From: Rhinopomastus cyanomelas
Lineage: Eukaryota > Chordata > Aves > Bucerotiformes > Rhinopomastidae
Length of the DNA stretch: 64,000 bases
Assembly: GCA_013400115.1 (NCBI GenBank)
Contig: VXBP01008594.1
Coordinates: 310,001 to 374,000 of the forward strand
Direction of reading: 5' to 3'
Part shown: positions 11,229 to 22,630 of the stretch, piece by piece
Numbering within the stretch: position 1 is the first letter of the stretch
Layout: the number at the start of each line of letters is the position of its first letter
The notes under the pieces: model-generated
Told to the model about the DNA's origin: nothing
The model's database searches: none
The model's input: the letters and a program-made list of their open reading frames with translations, nothing else
Translations under genes and position numbers: made by a program

Positions 11229-11632
11229 TCGGAGGGCTACAAGAATGGTTAAGAAACTTGAGCATCTACCCTATGAGGAACGGCTGAGAGAATTTGGGCT
11301 GTTTAGTCTGGAGAAGAGAAGGCTGAGAGGGATCTCATTAACGTCTGTAAATATCTGAGGAGTGGGGGTTAAGAGGAAGGGGCCACTTTCTTCTCAGTGG
11401 TGCTCAGTAATAGGACAGGGAATAATGGGGATAAACTTGAACGTAGAAGGTCTCACCTCAACACGAGGAGAAACATCTTTCCATAGAGGGTGGTAGAGCC
11501 CTGGCACAGGCTGCCCAGAGAGGTTGTGGAGTCTCCTGCTCTGGAGACATCCCAAACCCACATGGATCCCAAAACCTGTGGGTTCATTCTAACCTTGAAT
11601 AATCTGTGATTTTATGAATCTATGAGTCACAA
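11229..11632 (+). mobile_element. CR1 LINE, 5'-truncated
   Basis: It starts within ORF2 at 'gctacaagaatggttaagaa' (R-A-T-R-M-V-K-like codons). It continues through 'tatgaggaacggctgagaga' (the YEERLRE segment) and 'gaggttgtggagtctcctgc' (the EVVESPA segment). It ends with a degenerate tail 'ctgtgattttatgaatctatgag'-like stretch near 11,605-11,632. The ORF is interrupted. Confidence 0.9.
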
Positions 11633-12037
11633 ACTGGAATTCATTGACCTTTGTGGAGAGTGCTGAAACCTCCTAGGTAAGGACCAGGGTCCTGCATCAA
11701 GTCACCGCATGGATGCTGGGCATTCCAGTATCGTTCTGAGGAGGCTGCAGAATAAACAACACTGCACTAAGTCTTTAAAAGCATCAAGTGGTTCTGTAAT
11801 TGACAGCATTTATGGGGCCATGATTTACTGAGAGCTCAGAGCAGCCTGTTCTGGCTGGAGAACTAGGCTCAAGACGCAGTGAAGCATCTACAAATACAAG
11901 TTATGTGCCATCTTAATCTCATCAGGATTGGGTGCTGCAGATTCATCCATCAGGCCAGGAATTTGTAATGGTGTGTCTGTATAGGGTGATTGGTGTGTGG
12001 TGGTGGTGTGGATACCATATCTACCGCAGACCTGTAT
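11633..12037. other. Unique non-coding spacer
   Basis: Nothing recognisable. A GTGGTGGTGTGG stretch lies near 11,995. Confidence 0.4.
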
Positions 12038-12098
12038 CATGATCTAGGTGATCTTTAAAGGTCCCTTCCAACTCAAACCATTCTATGATTCTGTGATC
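12038..12098 (+). mobile_element. CR1 LINE tail only (about 60 bp)
   Basis: The segment holds only the end of a CR1: 'gatctttaaaggtcccttcc', 'aactcaaaccattctatgat' and one or two tail units. It directly precedes the B-subfamily copy at 12,106. Confidence 0.85.
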
Positions 12099-12105
12099 AT
12101 ACATT

Positions 12106-12992
12106 GAATCTACCTTCAGTAAATTCACGGATGACATGAAGTTTGAGGGGAGTGTTGATCTGCTGGAGGGGAAGAAGACACTGCAGAGAGATCTGGACAG
12201 TCTGCGTCGATGGGCAGAGGCCAACAAGGTGAGGTTTAACAGGACCAAGGGCAGGCTCCTACACTTTGGCCACAGTAATCACCTGCAGATACAGACTGGG
12301 GGATGAGTGGTTGGAGAGCAGCCTGGTAGAGAGGGATGTGGCAGGTAACAACTGGCTGAACAGGAGCCAGTAGAGTACCTGGGTGGCCCAGAAGGCCAGT
12401 GGCATCCTGGCTTCTATCAGCAGTAGTGTGGCCAGCAAGACTAGGGATATTATTGTCCCCCTGGACTGGGCACTGGGGAAGCCTCCCCTCGACTACTTGG
12501 GGCAGTGCTGGGCCCCTCACTTCAAGAAAGAGATTGAGGGGCTGCAGCAGGACCAGAGGAGCTATGAGGCTGAGGAAGGGACTGGAGGGAAAGTCTGATG
12601 AGGAGATGCTGAGGGAGATGGGGGTGTTGAGCTTGGAGAAGAGGAATGTCAGGGGGACCTTCTCCCTCTCTAGAACTCCCATAAAAAAGGTTGTAGTCAG
12701 GTGGGGGTCAGGCCCTTTTCCCAGGTAACCAGCGCCAGGACAAGAGGGAAGGGCCTCAAGTTGCCAGGGGAGGGTTAGGTTGGATGTTAGGAAGCCCTTC
12801 TTAATTAAAAGGGTGATCAGATCCTGGACTAGACTGCCCATGGCAGTGGTGGAATCCCCATCCCCAGAGTTGTTGAAGGACAGCCTGGCTGTGGCCCTTA
12901 GTGGCCTGGTCTGGCTGATGGGCTGATGTTAGGCCCTGTGCTGGGCTGGATGATCTCAGAGGGTTTTTCCAGCCTCAATCATTCTGTGATCC
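12106..12992 (+). mobile_element. CR1 LINE, subfamily B, 0.9 kb copy
   Basis: It begins in the reverse transcriptase palm and runs through ORF2 and the 3' untranslated region to 'cagcctcaatcattctgtga' at about 12,971-12,990. The 3' end ('gggagggttaggttggatgt', then 'gaagcccttctt' and 'gctgatgttaggccctgtgc') defines subfamily B, shared with 3,103, 25,752, 39,562 and 61,430. The tail is only about one unit long, shorter than in A copies. Confidence 0.92.
12108..12590 (+). pseudogene. Decayed CR1 ORF2 fragment (subfamily B)
   Basis: The + strand codes for SKFTDDMKFEGSVD near 12,117-12,160, the position of the FADD catalytic box in CR1 reverse transcriptase. Here it reads FTDD with A replaced by T and a following M in place of T. 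Downstream comes DLDSLRRWAEANKVRFN, a good match to the DLDRLERWADRNLMKFN-type segment of the family. The frame is broken by 'ggatgagtgg' near 12,300 and later stops. It cannot make active enzyme. Confidence 0.82.
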
Positions 12993-15902
12993 TCAGCAGC
13001 CAACAAGGCAAAGGAAGAGTAGAAACACCACTGAGAGCATTTAGGGGTCTTAACCATCTCTTATGCATCATATCCAGGTTCATGTCGGTTCATGCAACAT
13101 CTCCCAGACCGACTTCCCATAGGGACCATTTGTGCTTTCACCTCCCAGTCCACTTCCAACTGCACCTCTCCTGCACCGCTCCCAGGAGCTGTGCTTTGCT
13201 TTGGGCTGTGCTCTGCTAGCAAACAGTCCCATAAGGGCAGCTGCCAAGGCCAGAGGGTTTCTGTACCTTTCTGAAAAGGCAAAACATCACTGGGAATTTC
13301 CAAGGCAGCACCCAGAGGGCAAAGAAGCAAAACAAAAATGCCCTTTACATCCTTCCTTTACTTCCCTCTTGCTGGGTCTGGTGCTCTGTGGGTGCAGAGG
13401 AGCTGGAGTGAGAGGAGGAGGCAGATCCAGGGCGTCCCGATAAATCCCTGCAGGGCTCACGTCCAGCGCCTGCTTCCCAGAGATAAAAAGGCAGTGCTGC
13501 TGCTCCGAGACGGACACGGGGCTAATCTCTTCATGTACCAGGGCTGTCACTGTGTCATGGGCAGCCAGGATGGGTGAAAGAGGGAGGCGGCAGTGATCGG
13601 GCTGGAAACGTTCGAGGATGATCAGCCCCAACCAGATGCTTGAGGAGGAAGCAGCAACGTCTGTTTATTTCACACAGGGAACTGGAAAGGATTTTTTCAC
13701 CTTGGAGTGGAAAACAAAACCTGCAGAAGGGCCCTGGGGTCTGGGTGTATTTCTGAGATGCTGAGGGATGGACCCCAACGTATGAGGTGGCTCTGACTGG
13801 TCCTATGATGTGAGTATGGGAGGAAAAAGAGCCTTGTGCAATTGCAGATGCTGGAGGAAAATTACTTGAGGAGGCAGAGAAAAGAGCTGTAATGACACAG
13901 AGGCAGCTTCAGAGGGAGAAAATACTGAGCAGGGAAAGGCAAACGAATCCCACTGCAGGAGGTTAGTGCCAGGCAAATTCCTGTCAGAATCATGCACTTG
14001 GTTTTAATAGGGAGGATGATTAACTCTGGGAATAAATTATCCAACGAAATGGAAAATGCTCCACCTCTGGATGTCTGTGGATAAAAACCAGGTGGCTTTG
14101 GGGAGCCTTTAATCAAACCCAAAGCACTGGGCTCCCAAAAGCAGCCCCTCGGGAATGGTCTCTAGCCAAGAGCTGGGCTGATGTTCCTGATGGATCTCGG
14201 GAGTGATGTGAACGTTTATGAAACCTGCCAGTCCATAGGAATTGATAGAAAACAACTGACCCATCCTACCCCCTCAGAGGGAACAGCTAAGAGTCACTGA
14301 GCACCTGCCAGGTGCCAAACACGGAGGTTTTTACCCCTGTCATGAAAGAGAATTTAAATGTTCAGGCTAAATATAGGACCCACCAAGTCCACTGTTGGTT
14401 TCCAGCTCAACGTAATGCTGGCTCTTCCCTTAGGATGGTGTCTGTCTGGGTTCTTCTGGCAGGGAGACACACCTTTTTATTTTTAGTTTGTGATTTCCTG
14501 CTCTTCCAAGGCTGGAAGTTCTGTTTTTACTCTCATTCACAGTTCTTGGGCTTTGTTATATTGAGATATCTTTGGTTTGATGGCAACCTTGGGATGCCCA
14601 GAACCCCCTTTTAGGGCAGTTGGGGGTGGGGGAGCAACGTCACAGGCCAGAGGTGGCAGGATTGTTGCTATTTTTGCTTAATGACTTCCAGTATAAATTA
14701 CCTACCCTAATTATCCAGGTGCCATTTGAATCATATCAGGGTGGCAGGGGGAGGATGGGGCAGGCTGGCAGCTGCAGGTTGTCTCTGCTGAAGGGGATGC
14801 AAACCAGCAAGTGTCCAAAGAATGGCGGAGAAATGGCTGGGAAATGACTGTGAAGGGCTGGTTAATGCATTTCCCAACAGCTTCTTGTACTCAGACCAGA
14901 GCACAGCAGCAGCAGCAAGACCTGCCCAGTGTCCCACTGTCACATTTCACCCAGTGAGCACCAGAGACACTCCCAAATAGCCACCATCTCTCCAAATTAA
15001 GGGCTGCAGTGCCTGTTGCCACACCAAAGAAATGAATATCCCATTTCTGAGTGGCCAATAAAGGATGTCACTTAGCAATTTTGGGATTTATCACTCCCCT
15101 TCCCATCCCCAGACTCACAACTTATTGGTAATAAGTGAAGCAGAAACCCAGAAAATCAGTTCCCTCACCCTAGAAATGCCTTTGCTACATAACCCTGATC
15201 AGCCAGAAAGGTAAAAATTGCTACAAAACTAAATAAAAATGGTGTTTTGCCTCCCCAAACCCCATCCCTGGATGAATCTGCAGCGTTTCCCATCAAACGC
15301 AGACCTGCAGGGACCACTCCAGGGGGTACAGCGGGAGCTGCTCCGCCTGGCTCAGCCGCAGGGAAGGCTCCCCAGGGACCCCAAGGCAGAGCTTTGAGCA
15401 AAGCCTGCAGCCTCTTCCCCTCATGAAAAACCTTCCAAGAGTGAGTGAGTTTTTGCTCTGGGCTGTGGGTGAACAGGGAGAATATTTTGGGAGCGGTCTT
15501 GTTCTCCTGCTGCCTTTCTTCTCTTGCCTCCTGCTGCTGCTTCACTTTTTTGATCTCTCTTCTCTCCCTCTCCCTTCATGTCTCTCCTTCGGAGATGAGA
15601 TGTGGTTCCCTTTCCCCCTGACACGTGCCCAGCCAAGTGCCAAAATCCAGGGGTCCCATGGCAGGGTGGGCTGTCCTCTATGGGATGCCTGAAGCAAGAA
15701 GACCAATCAGTGGCTCTGAATCCGTTCCCCCTGCCCCAAAACCTTTTGGTATAATCATGTACCTAGTTGCTTCCACGAGGTTTGCAAAGCAACAGCAAAA
15801 ACAGCTGGGCTGTGATAACCAAGAGAGAAATCCACCCCAAAAAGTGCATCCTCCCATTCCTTCTGCCAGCCTATCACAGCTCAGCTCAGGGCAGAGGCAG
15901 AA
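12993..15902. other. Unique non-coding stretch (2.9 kb)
   Basis: No CR1 or gene was identified. The section 13,330-13,640 is moderately CpG-containing ('gggcgtcccga', 'ctccgagacggacacgggg') but carries no clear exon. The open frames there lack consistent splice sites and resemblance to known proteins. Confidence 0.35.
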
Positions 15903-16445
15903 GATCACAGAATCACAGAATGTTAGGGGTTGGAAGGGACCTCAGAAGATCACCTAGTCCAACCCCACTGCGAAAGGATCCCTCAGATCAGGTCACACGG
16001 GAGCGTCCAGGATGGCTTTGAATGTCTCCAGAGCAGGAGACTCCACAACCTCTCTGGGCAGCCTGTTCCAGGGCTCTTTCACCCTCACTGGGAAAAGCTT
16101 TTCCTGATGCTTCCATGGAACCTCCTCTGCAGTCCCCATTGCTCCTTGATCTGTCCCTGGACACCCCTGAGCAGAGCCTGGATTCATCCTCCTCATACCC
16201 ACCCTTTCCATGTTTATAAACATTCATGGGGTCACCTCTCAGTCTTCTCCAGAATGAAGAGACCCAGCTCCCTCAGTCTTTCCGCATGAGGGAGATCATA
16301 GGATCATAGGATGTTAGGGAGATGCTCCACTCCCTTCATCATCCTTGTGGCTCTTTCCAGCAGTTTCCTGTCCTTCTGGAAGTGAGTGACCCAGAACTGG
16401 ACACAATATTCCAAATGCAAGACCACGTCCCAGTGTCAAGAGCAT
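15903..16445 (-). mobile_element. CR1 LINE, subfamily A, interrupted by a nested mini-insertion
   Basis: The left edge has tail complement (tcacagaa units, 15,904-15,920), then 'tgttaggggttggaagggac'. The coding part read on the - strand gives VKEPWNRLPREVVESPALE near 16,050, as expected for the end of ORF2. At 16,297-16,316 the ORF2-complement is broken by 20 bp of a second CR1 tail. Right of that the homology resumes ('gatgctccactcccttcatc') to about 16,445. Confidence 0.9.
16297..16316 (-). mobile_element. Ultra-short nested CR1 tail (20 bp) with 7-bp direct repeats
   Basis: The 20 bp 'cataggatcataggatgtta' are exactly the complement of a CR1 3' end, as seen at the start of the copy at 39,021. 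They sit between two copies of 'gggagat' (16,290-16,296 and 16,317-16,323) inside another CR1 whose uninterrupted form would have one copy. This looks like a target-primed insertion aborted almost at once. Confidence 0.7.
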
Positions 16446-17333
16446 CTTCCAAGAGCGACAGTTACTGGGATTTCATTAAGCGTCGGCAGAGCCCAAGTGT
16501 CACCCAGGCACAGACTCACGTGCAGGACATGTCTTTCAAGGAGCTGAGCTGTTTACTGGAGAAGTAATGAGATAATCAAGGAGTCATTTAGACTTCTCTG
16601 GAGGTGGGTAAGTGGCTCTGGTAGATATTCCTTGCTCACATCCTACATAGACCCAGTTAGCAGGGTTATCCCAAGTGATCAGAGGGATGTCATGCATCCC
16701 TGATACTGGGTGCTGTGTTTTATTTTCCACCCCCAGAGCAAAAAGGCAGGTGACTGGTATTGTGGCCACACATTTTATCTCCTGAACTTCCCTACACGAA
16801 GCAATCCACCCAGACTGCAGGAGCAAAACACAAAGTACTTGGGAAACTGAGGCACAGAGAGGGGAGAGGTTTTACCCAGCAGCTGAGCTGGAATAAACCT
16901 CCACATTTCTCAGGTCTTGTTTTGCAAACTGTAGGCTTCTCACCACCCTACAACTACCCCTAATGGTTCTCAAGAGCAGGACAAGCCACTGGTCCCCAGC
17001 TAACGCCCCATTTCCCTATTCAGGGGACTGGCAACAAGTAAATCCAGGCACACATGGCATCCCCTCTCCTTCACATACATTTTTAGGGCACTTTTCTCAT
17101 CCCACTGCTCCCTCTCCCTTGCCTGAAAATAGAAAGCTGAATTTGGGCTGAAATGTGTAGCTGCTGGCTGGGGAAGCAGCAGGCTTTTACAGAGGAGGGG
17201 CTGCCAGGAATATTTTATACAAACAGCAGAAAAAAGCCAGGGAAAAAAGGACCTTTTTTTTTTTTTTTGGAAGATAAATAGGAGAAAAAGTTGTTTATGG
17301 CATGGAAAAGCTCAACTGCTGCTGGCTGCCATG
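16446..17333. other. Unique non-coding stretch with a T15 run at 17,254
   Basis: No gene or CR1 was recognised. A homopolymer of 15 T lies at 17,254-17,268, close to the 5' end of the following + strand CR1. It is not a retrotransposed poly-A tail that I can link to any element. Confidence 0.4.
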
Positions 17334-18030
17334 GGATGGAAGAGGGGTCCAGCATGGAGAGCAGCCCTGTGGAAAAAGCCCAGTGAATGAAGAGCTGGCC
17401 GTGAGCCACCAGCATGCAATTGCAGCCCAGAAGGCCAACTGCATCCTGGGCTGCATCAGCAGAAGTGTGGCCAGCAGATCAAGACAGGGTTCTGCTCCTT
17501 TGCTCTGCCCTGGAGGGATTTCACCTGGAGTCTCTCATTCAGCTCTGGAGCTCCCAATACAAGAAAGACCTGGAGTTACGGGAGTGAGTCTAGAGGAGGC
17601 CACAGAAATCCTCAGAAGGCTGGAGCCACTCTACTCTGGGTTCAGGCAGAGAGAGTTGGGGTTGTTTCACTTGAAGAGGAAAAGACTCTGGGGTGACTTT
17701 GTAGCAACCTTCCTGTCTCTGACAGAGGCTCAGAAGGCCGGAGAAGAGCAGGGAAGGATAGGATGAGGGCTCATGATTTGAAGTCGGAAAAGGGCAGACT
17801 GAGGCCAGATCTGAGGAGAAAGTTGTTGGATCTGAGAGTGGGGGACCCCTGGAACAGGCTGCCCAGAATGGGGATGGAGGCCCCATCCCTGGAGCCATTC
17901 AAAGGCAGGCTGGATGTGGCTCTGGGCAACCTGGGCTGGTGAGTGATGGCCCTGCTTTTTGCAGGGGGTTTGGACTGGATGCCCTTTGGAGGTCCCTTCG
18001 AACTCAACACAGTCTGTAATTCTGAGGCTT
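17334..18030 (+). mobile_element. Old CR1 LINE copy, 0.7 kb
   Basis: Decayed ORF2 is recognisable in 'cagcccagaaggccaactgc' followed by 'atcctgggctgcatcagcag' (AQKANCILGCIS), then SVASRS, and 'agagttggggttgtttcact' (the RELGLFHL segment near 17,651). The 3' part ends 'tttggaggtcccttcgaact' and 'cagtctgtaattctgagg'. It is more diverged than A and B copies and related in 3' structure to the copy at 41,218. Confidence 0.85.
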
Positions 18031-18904
18031 TACATCTTGCCAGATGCTGCTCTTCTTCAAACCCAAATGAGGAGCCTGAGCTGATGCTTCATGGGGAAAT
18101 GCAAAAAAGGGTGGACTGGGGGTGGCAGTGGGTGATGGAAAGAGACATGCCTATGGATTAAGGAGAGGCAGCTCCATGGTTTTAACTTTCTAGCTCGCTT
18201 AGTTCTCAGCCCATCCCCTCTCCCAGACATAGCTTCTACCCAGCCTTCCCCAGCCCATCAAGGCTTTGGTGGCAAGTGACTCCAGAAGATGGGAAGTTCC
18301 CCTATGGGAAGATATTTGCCCAACTGGGGCCCCTCTGGACTGGGTTATATGTGAGCCACTGTGTCAGCTGAGCACAGCGTACATTTCATAGAAACTATGG
18401 AAATTCCCCTCTGTGGAGGATCTCGTGATCATTATCAACGGTTCAGCTGGAGCCACCATGAGAGCTGAGAATTTTCCGTCACTGTGAATGGAACATCTGC
18501 CAGCAAAAATCCATTTCCGCTTGAGCAAAACTTGCATTTCCTCCAAATTTGCCCCTTCTCACCTTCTCACACATCACAAATGCAGAGGCAAAGCCTTCTT
18601 AGCAAGAAAACAAGGATGACGGCAAACTAGACCTTCCCAAAAGGTGGTGGGAACCCACTTGCCTGGCTTTGGGGTCCAAGTCGGATCCAGCTTGGAGTAG
18701 AGATGCCCCTGGGAGCAATTGCCTGGCTTTGAGGTTTAAGTGTTGATCCCGCCAAGAGCAGAGATGCTCCTGGGAGCAAAGGACATCCAGCCTGCAGGTA
18801 CATGACGCCACAGTGTTGTTACAGTTCTAGTAGCTCCTGTGACACTTGGGGACATTTGCAGAGCCCTGACCAGGCTGATGAACACTGTTCCCCCAGATGT
18901 AGAT
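18031..18904. other. Unique non-coding stretch with a two-copy tandem repeat
   Basis: Apart from the 60-bp duplication at 18,659-18,779 no feature was recognised. Confidence 0.4.
18659..18779. repeat. Two-copy tandem duplication, unit about 60 bp
   Basis: 'ttgcctggcttt' starts at 18,659 and again at 18,719. Both units end in 'cctgggagcaa' and share 'agagatgc'. The two copies differ at roughly a fifth of positions with a one-base shift, so the duplication is not recent. Confidence 0.8.
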
Positions 18905-19234
18905 TAATCTACAACTACCTAAAAGGAGGTTGTAGCGAGGCTGGTGCTGGTCTCTTCTCCTAAATTACTAATGATAGGACATGGAGAAATGGCCTCAAGT
19001 TGTGTCAGGGGAGGTTTGGATTGGATCTTAGGAAGAAATTCTTTCCTAAGACAGTGGTCAGGCACTGAAACACACTGTCCAGGGAGGTGGTGGAGTCCTC
19101 ATCCCTGGAAATATTTAAAAACTGAGTAGTTAGAGACCTTGAGGCCATGGTTGAGGGGTTAGGGGGCTGTTGGGATGAGGGCTGGATACTGGAGGGCCTT
19201 TCTAGCCATGATGATTCTATGATTAATCTATGAT
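18905..19234 (+). mobile_element. CR1 LINE, 5'-truncated, 0.33 kb
   Basis: It starts at 'atctacaactacctaaaagg' with the adjoining 'aggttgtagcgaggctggtg' (the YNYLKGGCSEAGA-type segment). It passes through 'aatggcctcaagttgtgtca' and 'gaggtttggattggatctta', and ends with 'gatgattctatgattaatct', a short tail. This is the same body sequence that is folded back at 1,079-1,180. Confidence 0.9.
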
Positions 19235-19374
19235 AACCCCAGCCGGGTGCCCAGCCCCACCAAAGCCATTGCTGCCAGCAGAGCTCAGCCAGGCTTTCTT
19301 CAGGCAGCGAAGAAAGGAGCTCAGGAAGGGGAAAGAAATGCTCGGGGTAAAAAAAGCCATTTGTCCCCCCGGCT

Positions 19375-19560
19375 TTATTCCGGCTGCAGAGCCGGAGCAG
19401 CTTGTAGCTCCAGAGAACTTTTAATAGAAATCTTCAGAATGAAATGGGCTACAGCTGTTTGCCTTGATAAATATATTTTATGCTACATGCCTCAGCCGCC
19501 ATCTGTTTGCTGATACGAGCATTTCTCCTCTGCAGCAGCTGAAGAGAAGTCATCAAAGGG
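19375..19560. promoter_or_regulatory. Candidate conserved non-coding element
   Basis: An AT-rich, non-repetitive block with E-box cores ('cagctg' near 19,453 and 'catctg' near 19,500), a 'gataaatatattttatgc' segment and retained CpGs ('cagccgcc', 'gatacgag'). The call rests on composition and motif clustering only. Confidence 0.28.
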
Positions 19561-22179
19561 AATAGCAGGAGATGGGTTTCAGTGCAGGTAGAGGGGAAGA
19601 GGTGAAGTGGCCCGTGCAATGGAGTTATTCTGGCGGCTTAATGTGCTGAAGCTGTTACAAGAACAAAGAGGGAAAACGGCAGGTGGACTGGGAGTTGGGG
19701 GGAGATGGGGTTTTTAGGGAGAACCTGGGCTTTCCATGTGGGGAAAGGCTCTGTGTGGGCCACAGGCCGGGCTTCCCAAAGGTATTGGGATGTTTAGAGA
19801 TGTGGGCAGCAGCCTAGGAGGAACTGCAGAAGTTTTGGTTCTTAATGATCATTAAAAATGATGATGTTTCATTGGGAAATCCCCTGAGGCGGGTTTATGC
19901 ACCTAAATCAAAGCAATGGTCTGACTTGGGCTCCTTCCCTCCATCCCCACCCAGGAAAACTCCCTTTCTGCAAAAGCATGCGAAGAACCACCCCCATAAA
20001 CCACCTGCACAGGAGGAAAAGCCTCGAGAGCAGAAACATCCAACTGTTCCCTTTTTACAAGGACAAACTGCGACCCAGGGAAATCAGTCTCACAACACCA
20101 AAGAACCGCCCCCATCCTGCTTGGGACCGCTGGCTTGATGGTTCTTGGTGCTCACAGCTCAAACTACTGCCTTGTCCAAACTTGTCTGGAGCAGACTGAT
20201 TTCCAGCTTGTATGAGCAGCAGGACGCAGAAACATTTACACAAGCATCCTGGGGCTGTCTACAGGCACGTGGGAATCACACTGGTTTGCAGATATTAGGA
20301 CCCTTGGGATGGTTCAGGGGCTGGGCTGAGCTCCACACTCCACCACCACTTGTGGAGAGAGGGGTTTTGTTTTCATGTTGGCCCTGCTCTCCCTCTCACA
20401 CCCAGCTGTGGCATCACTGCATTTAACCTGGATGTGTAATAGCTGGTTGTCACCGGCCGGTGCTTGCCTAGGTGACAGGTGCCCTAGCCAGAACGTGACT
20501 TATTATTATGATTATTCCTCTCATTGCTATGATTATCACATTATTTTATATCGTCTAGGCGGCTCAGCCAAGGTCAGGGCTGCAGGAGGTGCTAGAAACA
20601 TAGAGAAAAAGGGAGACACATGGTCAGGGGGACTGGGGGTCAGAGAGGCAGGTGGGTAGAGGCGAGGTGCCCTGGCTGGGCAGGAGAAGGGGAGCAGCAG
20701 GTCAGAGTGTGACTAATTCTGACAGAGCTTGACATCCCCTGCTGTCAGATGTTGGCAAGAAAATGGGGGTGCAGGTGCTGTCTGCTAGTGGAGGTGCTAC
20801 TATGACCCAAGGACATAGGCCTAGAGGACCCCAGTGCTCACAATTAGGGTGCTCTTATTACATGTATATCTGGAAAACAGTGTCCTTCCCCTTAGCCCAT
20901 GCTCCCCCTTGCCCCTGTGCCACTCAGAAGCTGTGGATGTGGGCTCTGCCACAGGGAGGGAAGATGCTGCCAGCTCAGCCCAGCAGAAAGGATTCTGCTG
21001 GAAGAAAAATGCCCTTTCCTAATGGGCTCTGGAGGATGAGATGCTTTTCCATCTCCCTGTGGATTTGGAGCTAAATCCCCACCCACCACACATGATGACC
21101 CCGGTACTCAGAGCATGAGCTCTGGGATGGAGCAGGGCTGAGTGGTGCTGACTGAGGGAACCACAGAGATATTCTCCTACCCAGTGCTTGTGCACAAAAG
21201 AGCATGGGGAGCAGACCCCTAAATCCCTCCATCCATGTTCATGTCCTTGGTATCCCCACAGCAGCCCCTCAGCCTGCCCCTGCCCTCCTCAGGGTCGCTC
21301 CCCATCCTGTAGCCCCTCTGTGTTGAGTTGGCCCCTATTTTGGGGATGGCCTAGTCCAAGAAAAGACAACTTGAGAGGTAGCCTTGGGCTTTCTGGCTTC
21401 AGAAGGGCTCTGGTCAAAGCCTGTATGAAATGCTCTCCAGCACCAACAGGGTCCAGATTGGGCAATCCAGAGCAATTTGTGCCTGTCCTTCACTTCTGCA
21501 AAATACTCTTTTTGTCCTGCATCTCTTTCTTCCTCTCCCTGCTTCTCCTATTCTTCCTTCCAGAAAGCCTCGAGCTCAGAGCACTTTAAAATTCAAGGGG
21601 ATTCAATACAACGCAGGAGGTTTTATATGTTTTTTTTGTATTTTCCTCCTCCTCCCTCATCTCTGGCATCTTTCATACAAAGCATCTCCAAGCACTTTGC
21701 TGGGGGAGATAAAGACTGAGCAAAGCCCTTTGGCAGAGCCAGGCATCCTGGAGGTTCAGAAAAATGCCATGAAGCACAGATGAGGTAAGAATGGGGGCTG
21801 TTTCCCCACATCTCCCACAGCTCACAAACTAGGGCTGGAAAAGCCTGTGAGTACCATGGGAAAGGAGCCCCCTTCTCTTTAGCATCACGCAGCACCATGC
21901 CCTCTCTCCCTGGATCTCAAATGACTCCTTTGCCTGGATCTCCTCAACCCTTTCCCCATCTCCATGCATCAGGCCACACTGGGAACTAGGGCTCAAATGG
22001 ATGCTCTGATGCTTCAGCACCCCACACCTTGGCCCCCAACCTACAGACCAGCTCAGCCCCTCTGGGCTGCCATCCTCTCACTGCTGTCGCTGTGTTTCCA
22101 CCAACCCAGGCAGGAGCTTCTGCTGGCAGGAGGTTGCGGGTTTAGGAGATTTTATGTCAGCACACGCTTATTCCTGTGA

Positions 22180-22370
22180 GTGATTCCTTTCAACAACGCC
22201 AGGCACTGAATCACTGGTCTGTGATCCTGTAAAATTAACATGCCCCGCTATAAATAACCGCTCTCTAATGGGCTGTCATTCGGCTGCTTCTGGAAAGGCT
22301 CCGCTCGTTGTGAGCAAAAGTTTTAATGACTGTAATTGAAATTAGATGAAACCCATCAATGTGGGGCTTT
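22180..22370. promoter_or_regulatory. Candidate conserved non-coding element with a MEF2-type site
   Basis: The block contains 'ctataaataa' at 22,248-22,257, a full match to the MEF2 consensus YTAWWWWTAR. Nearby are 'taatgactgtaattgaaatt' homeodomain-type cores around 22,325 and several retained CpGs. It is neither repeat nor coding. Enhancer function is an inference. Confidence 0.32.
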
Positions 22371-22379
22371 CTCTGACCC

Positions 22380-22630
22380 ATGCTAGGAGAAAATCTATCA
22401 TGCATCAGGGAAAAGTTCCCCCCACCCTCCTCCTGGGACATGCCAGGCATGACGAAACCCGTCTTAACTCTGCGAGCGGGATCTGAGAGTGCAGCCGGTG
22501 CTATGTGTGGGGGGTTGCTGTGGGCTTTGGGTTTGTTTCTGTGGGCCGGCGAAGAGGAAAAGAAAGGAAAATGGACTTTTTCACCTGTTTTTTTTATCCC
22601 AACAACCCCCATTTTCTTATTCAGTTCCCT
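22380..22630. repeat. Diverged duplicated block, copy 1 (not CR1)
   Basis: Collinear similarity to 23,070-23,340 is visible by eye: 'tcatgcatc' versus 'tcgtgcatcg', 'ctcctcctgggaca' versus 'ctctcctgggaca', 'ggttgctgtgggctttg' versus 'gattgctgtggggtttg', and 'gaagaggaaaagaaa' in both, followed by T-runs and 'ccccca'. No CR1 signature is present. It is either an old local duplication or two copies of an ancient repeat. Confidence 0.5.

Noticed and set aside
12236..12841. 201-codon open frame on the - strand
   Set aside because: It is antisense to the B-type CR1 copy and has no protein similarity of its own.
17254..17268. T15 run as the poly-A tail of an antisense retrocopy
   Set aside because: No processed-gene similarity or target duplication lies next to it, and CR1 does not use poly-A tails.
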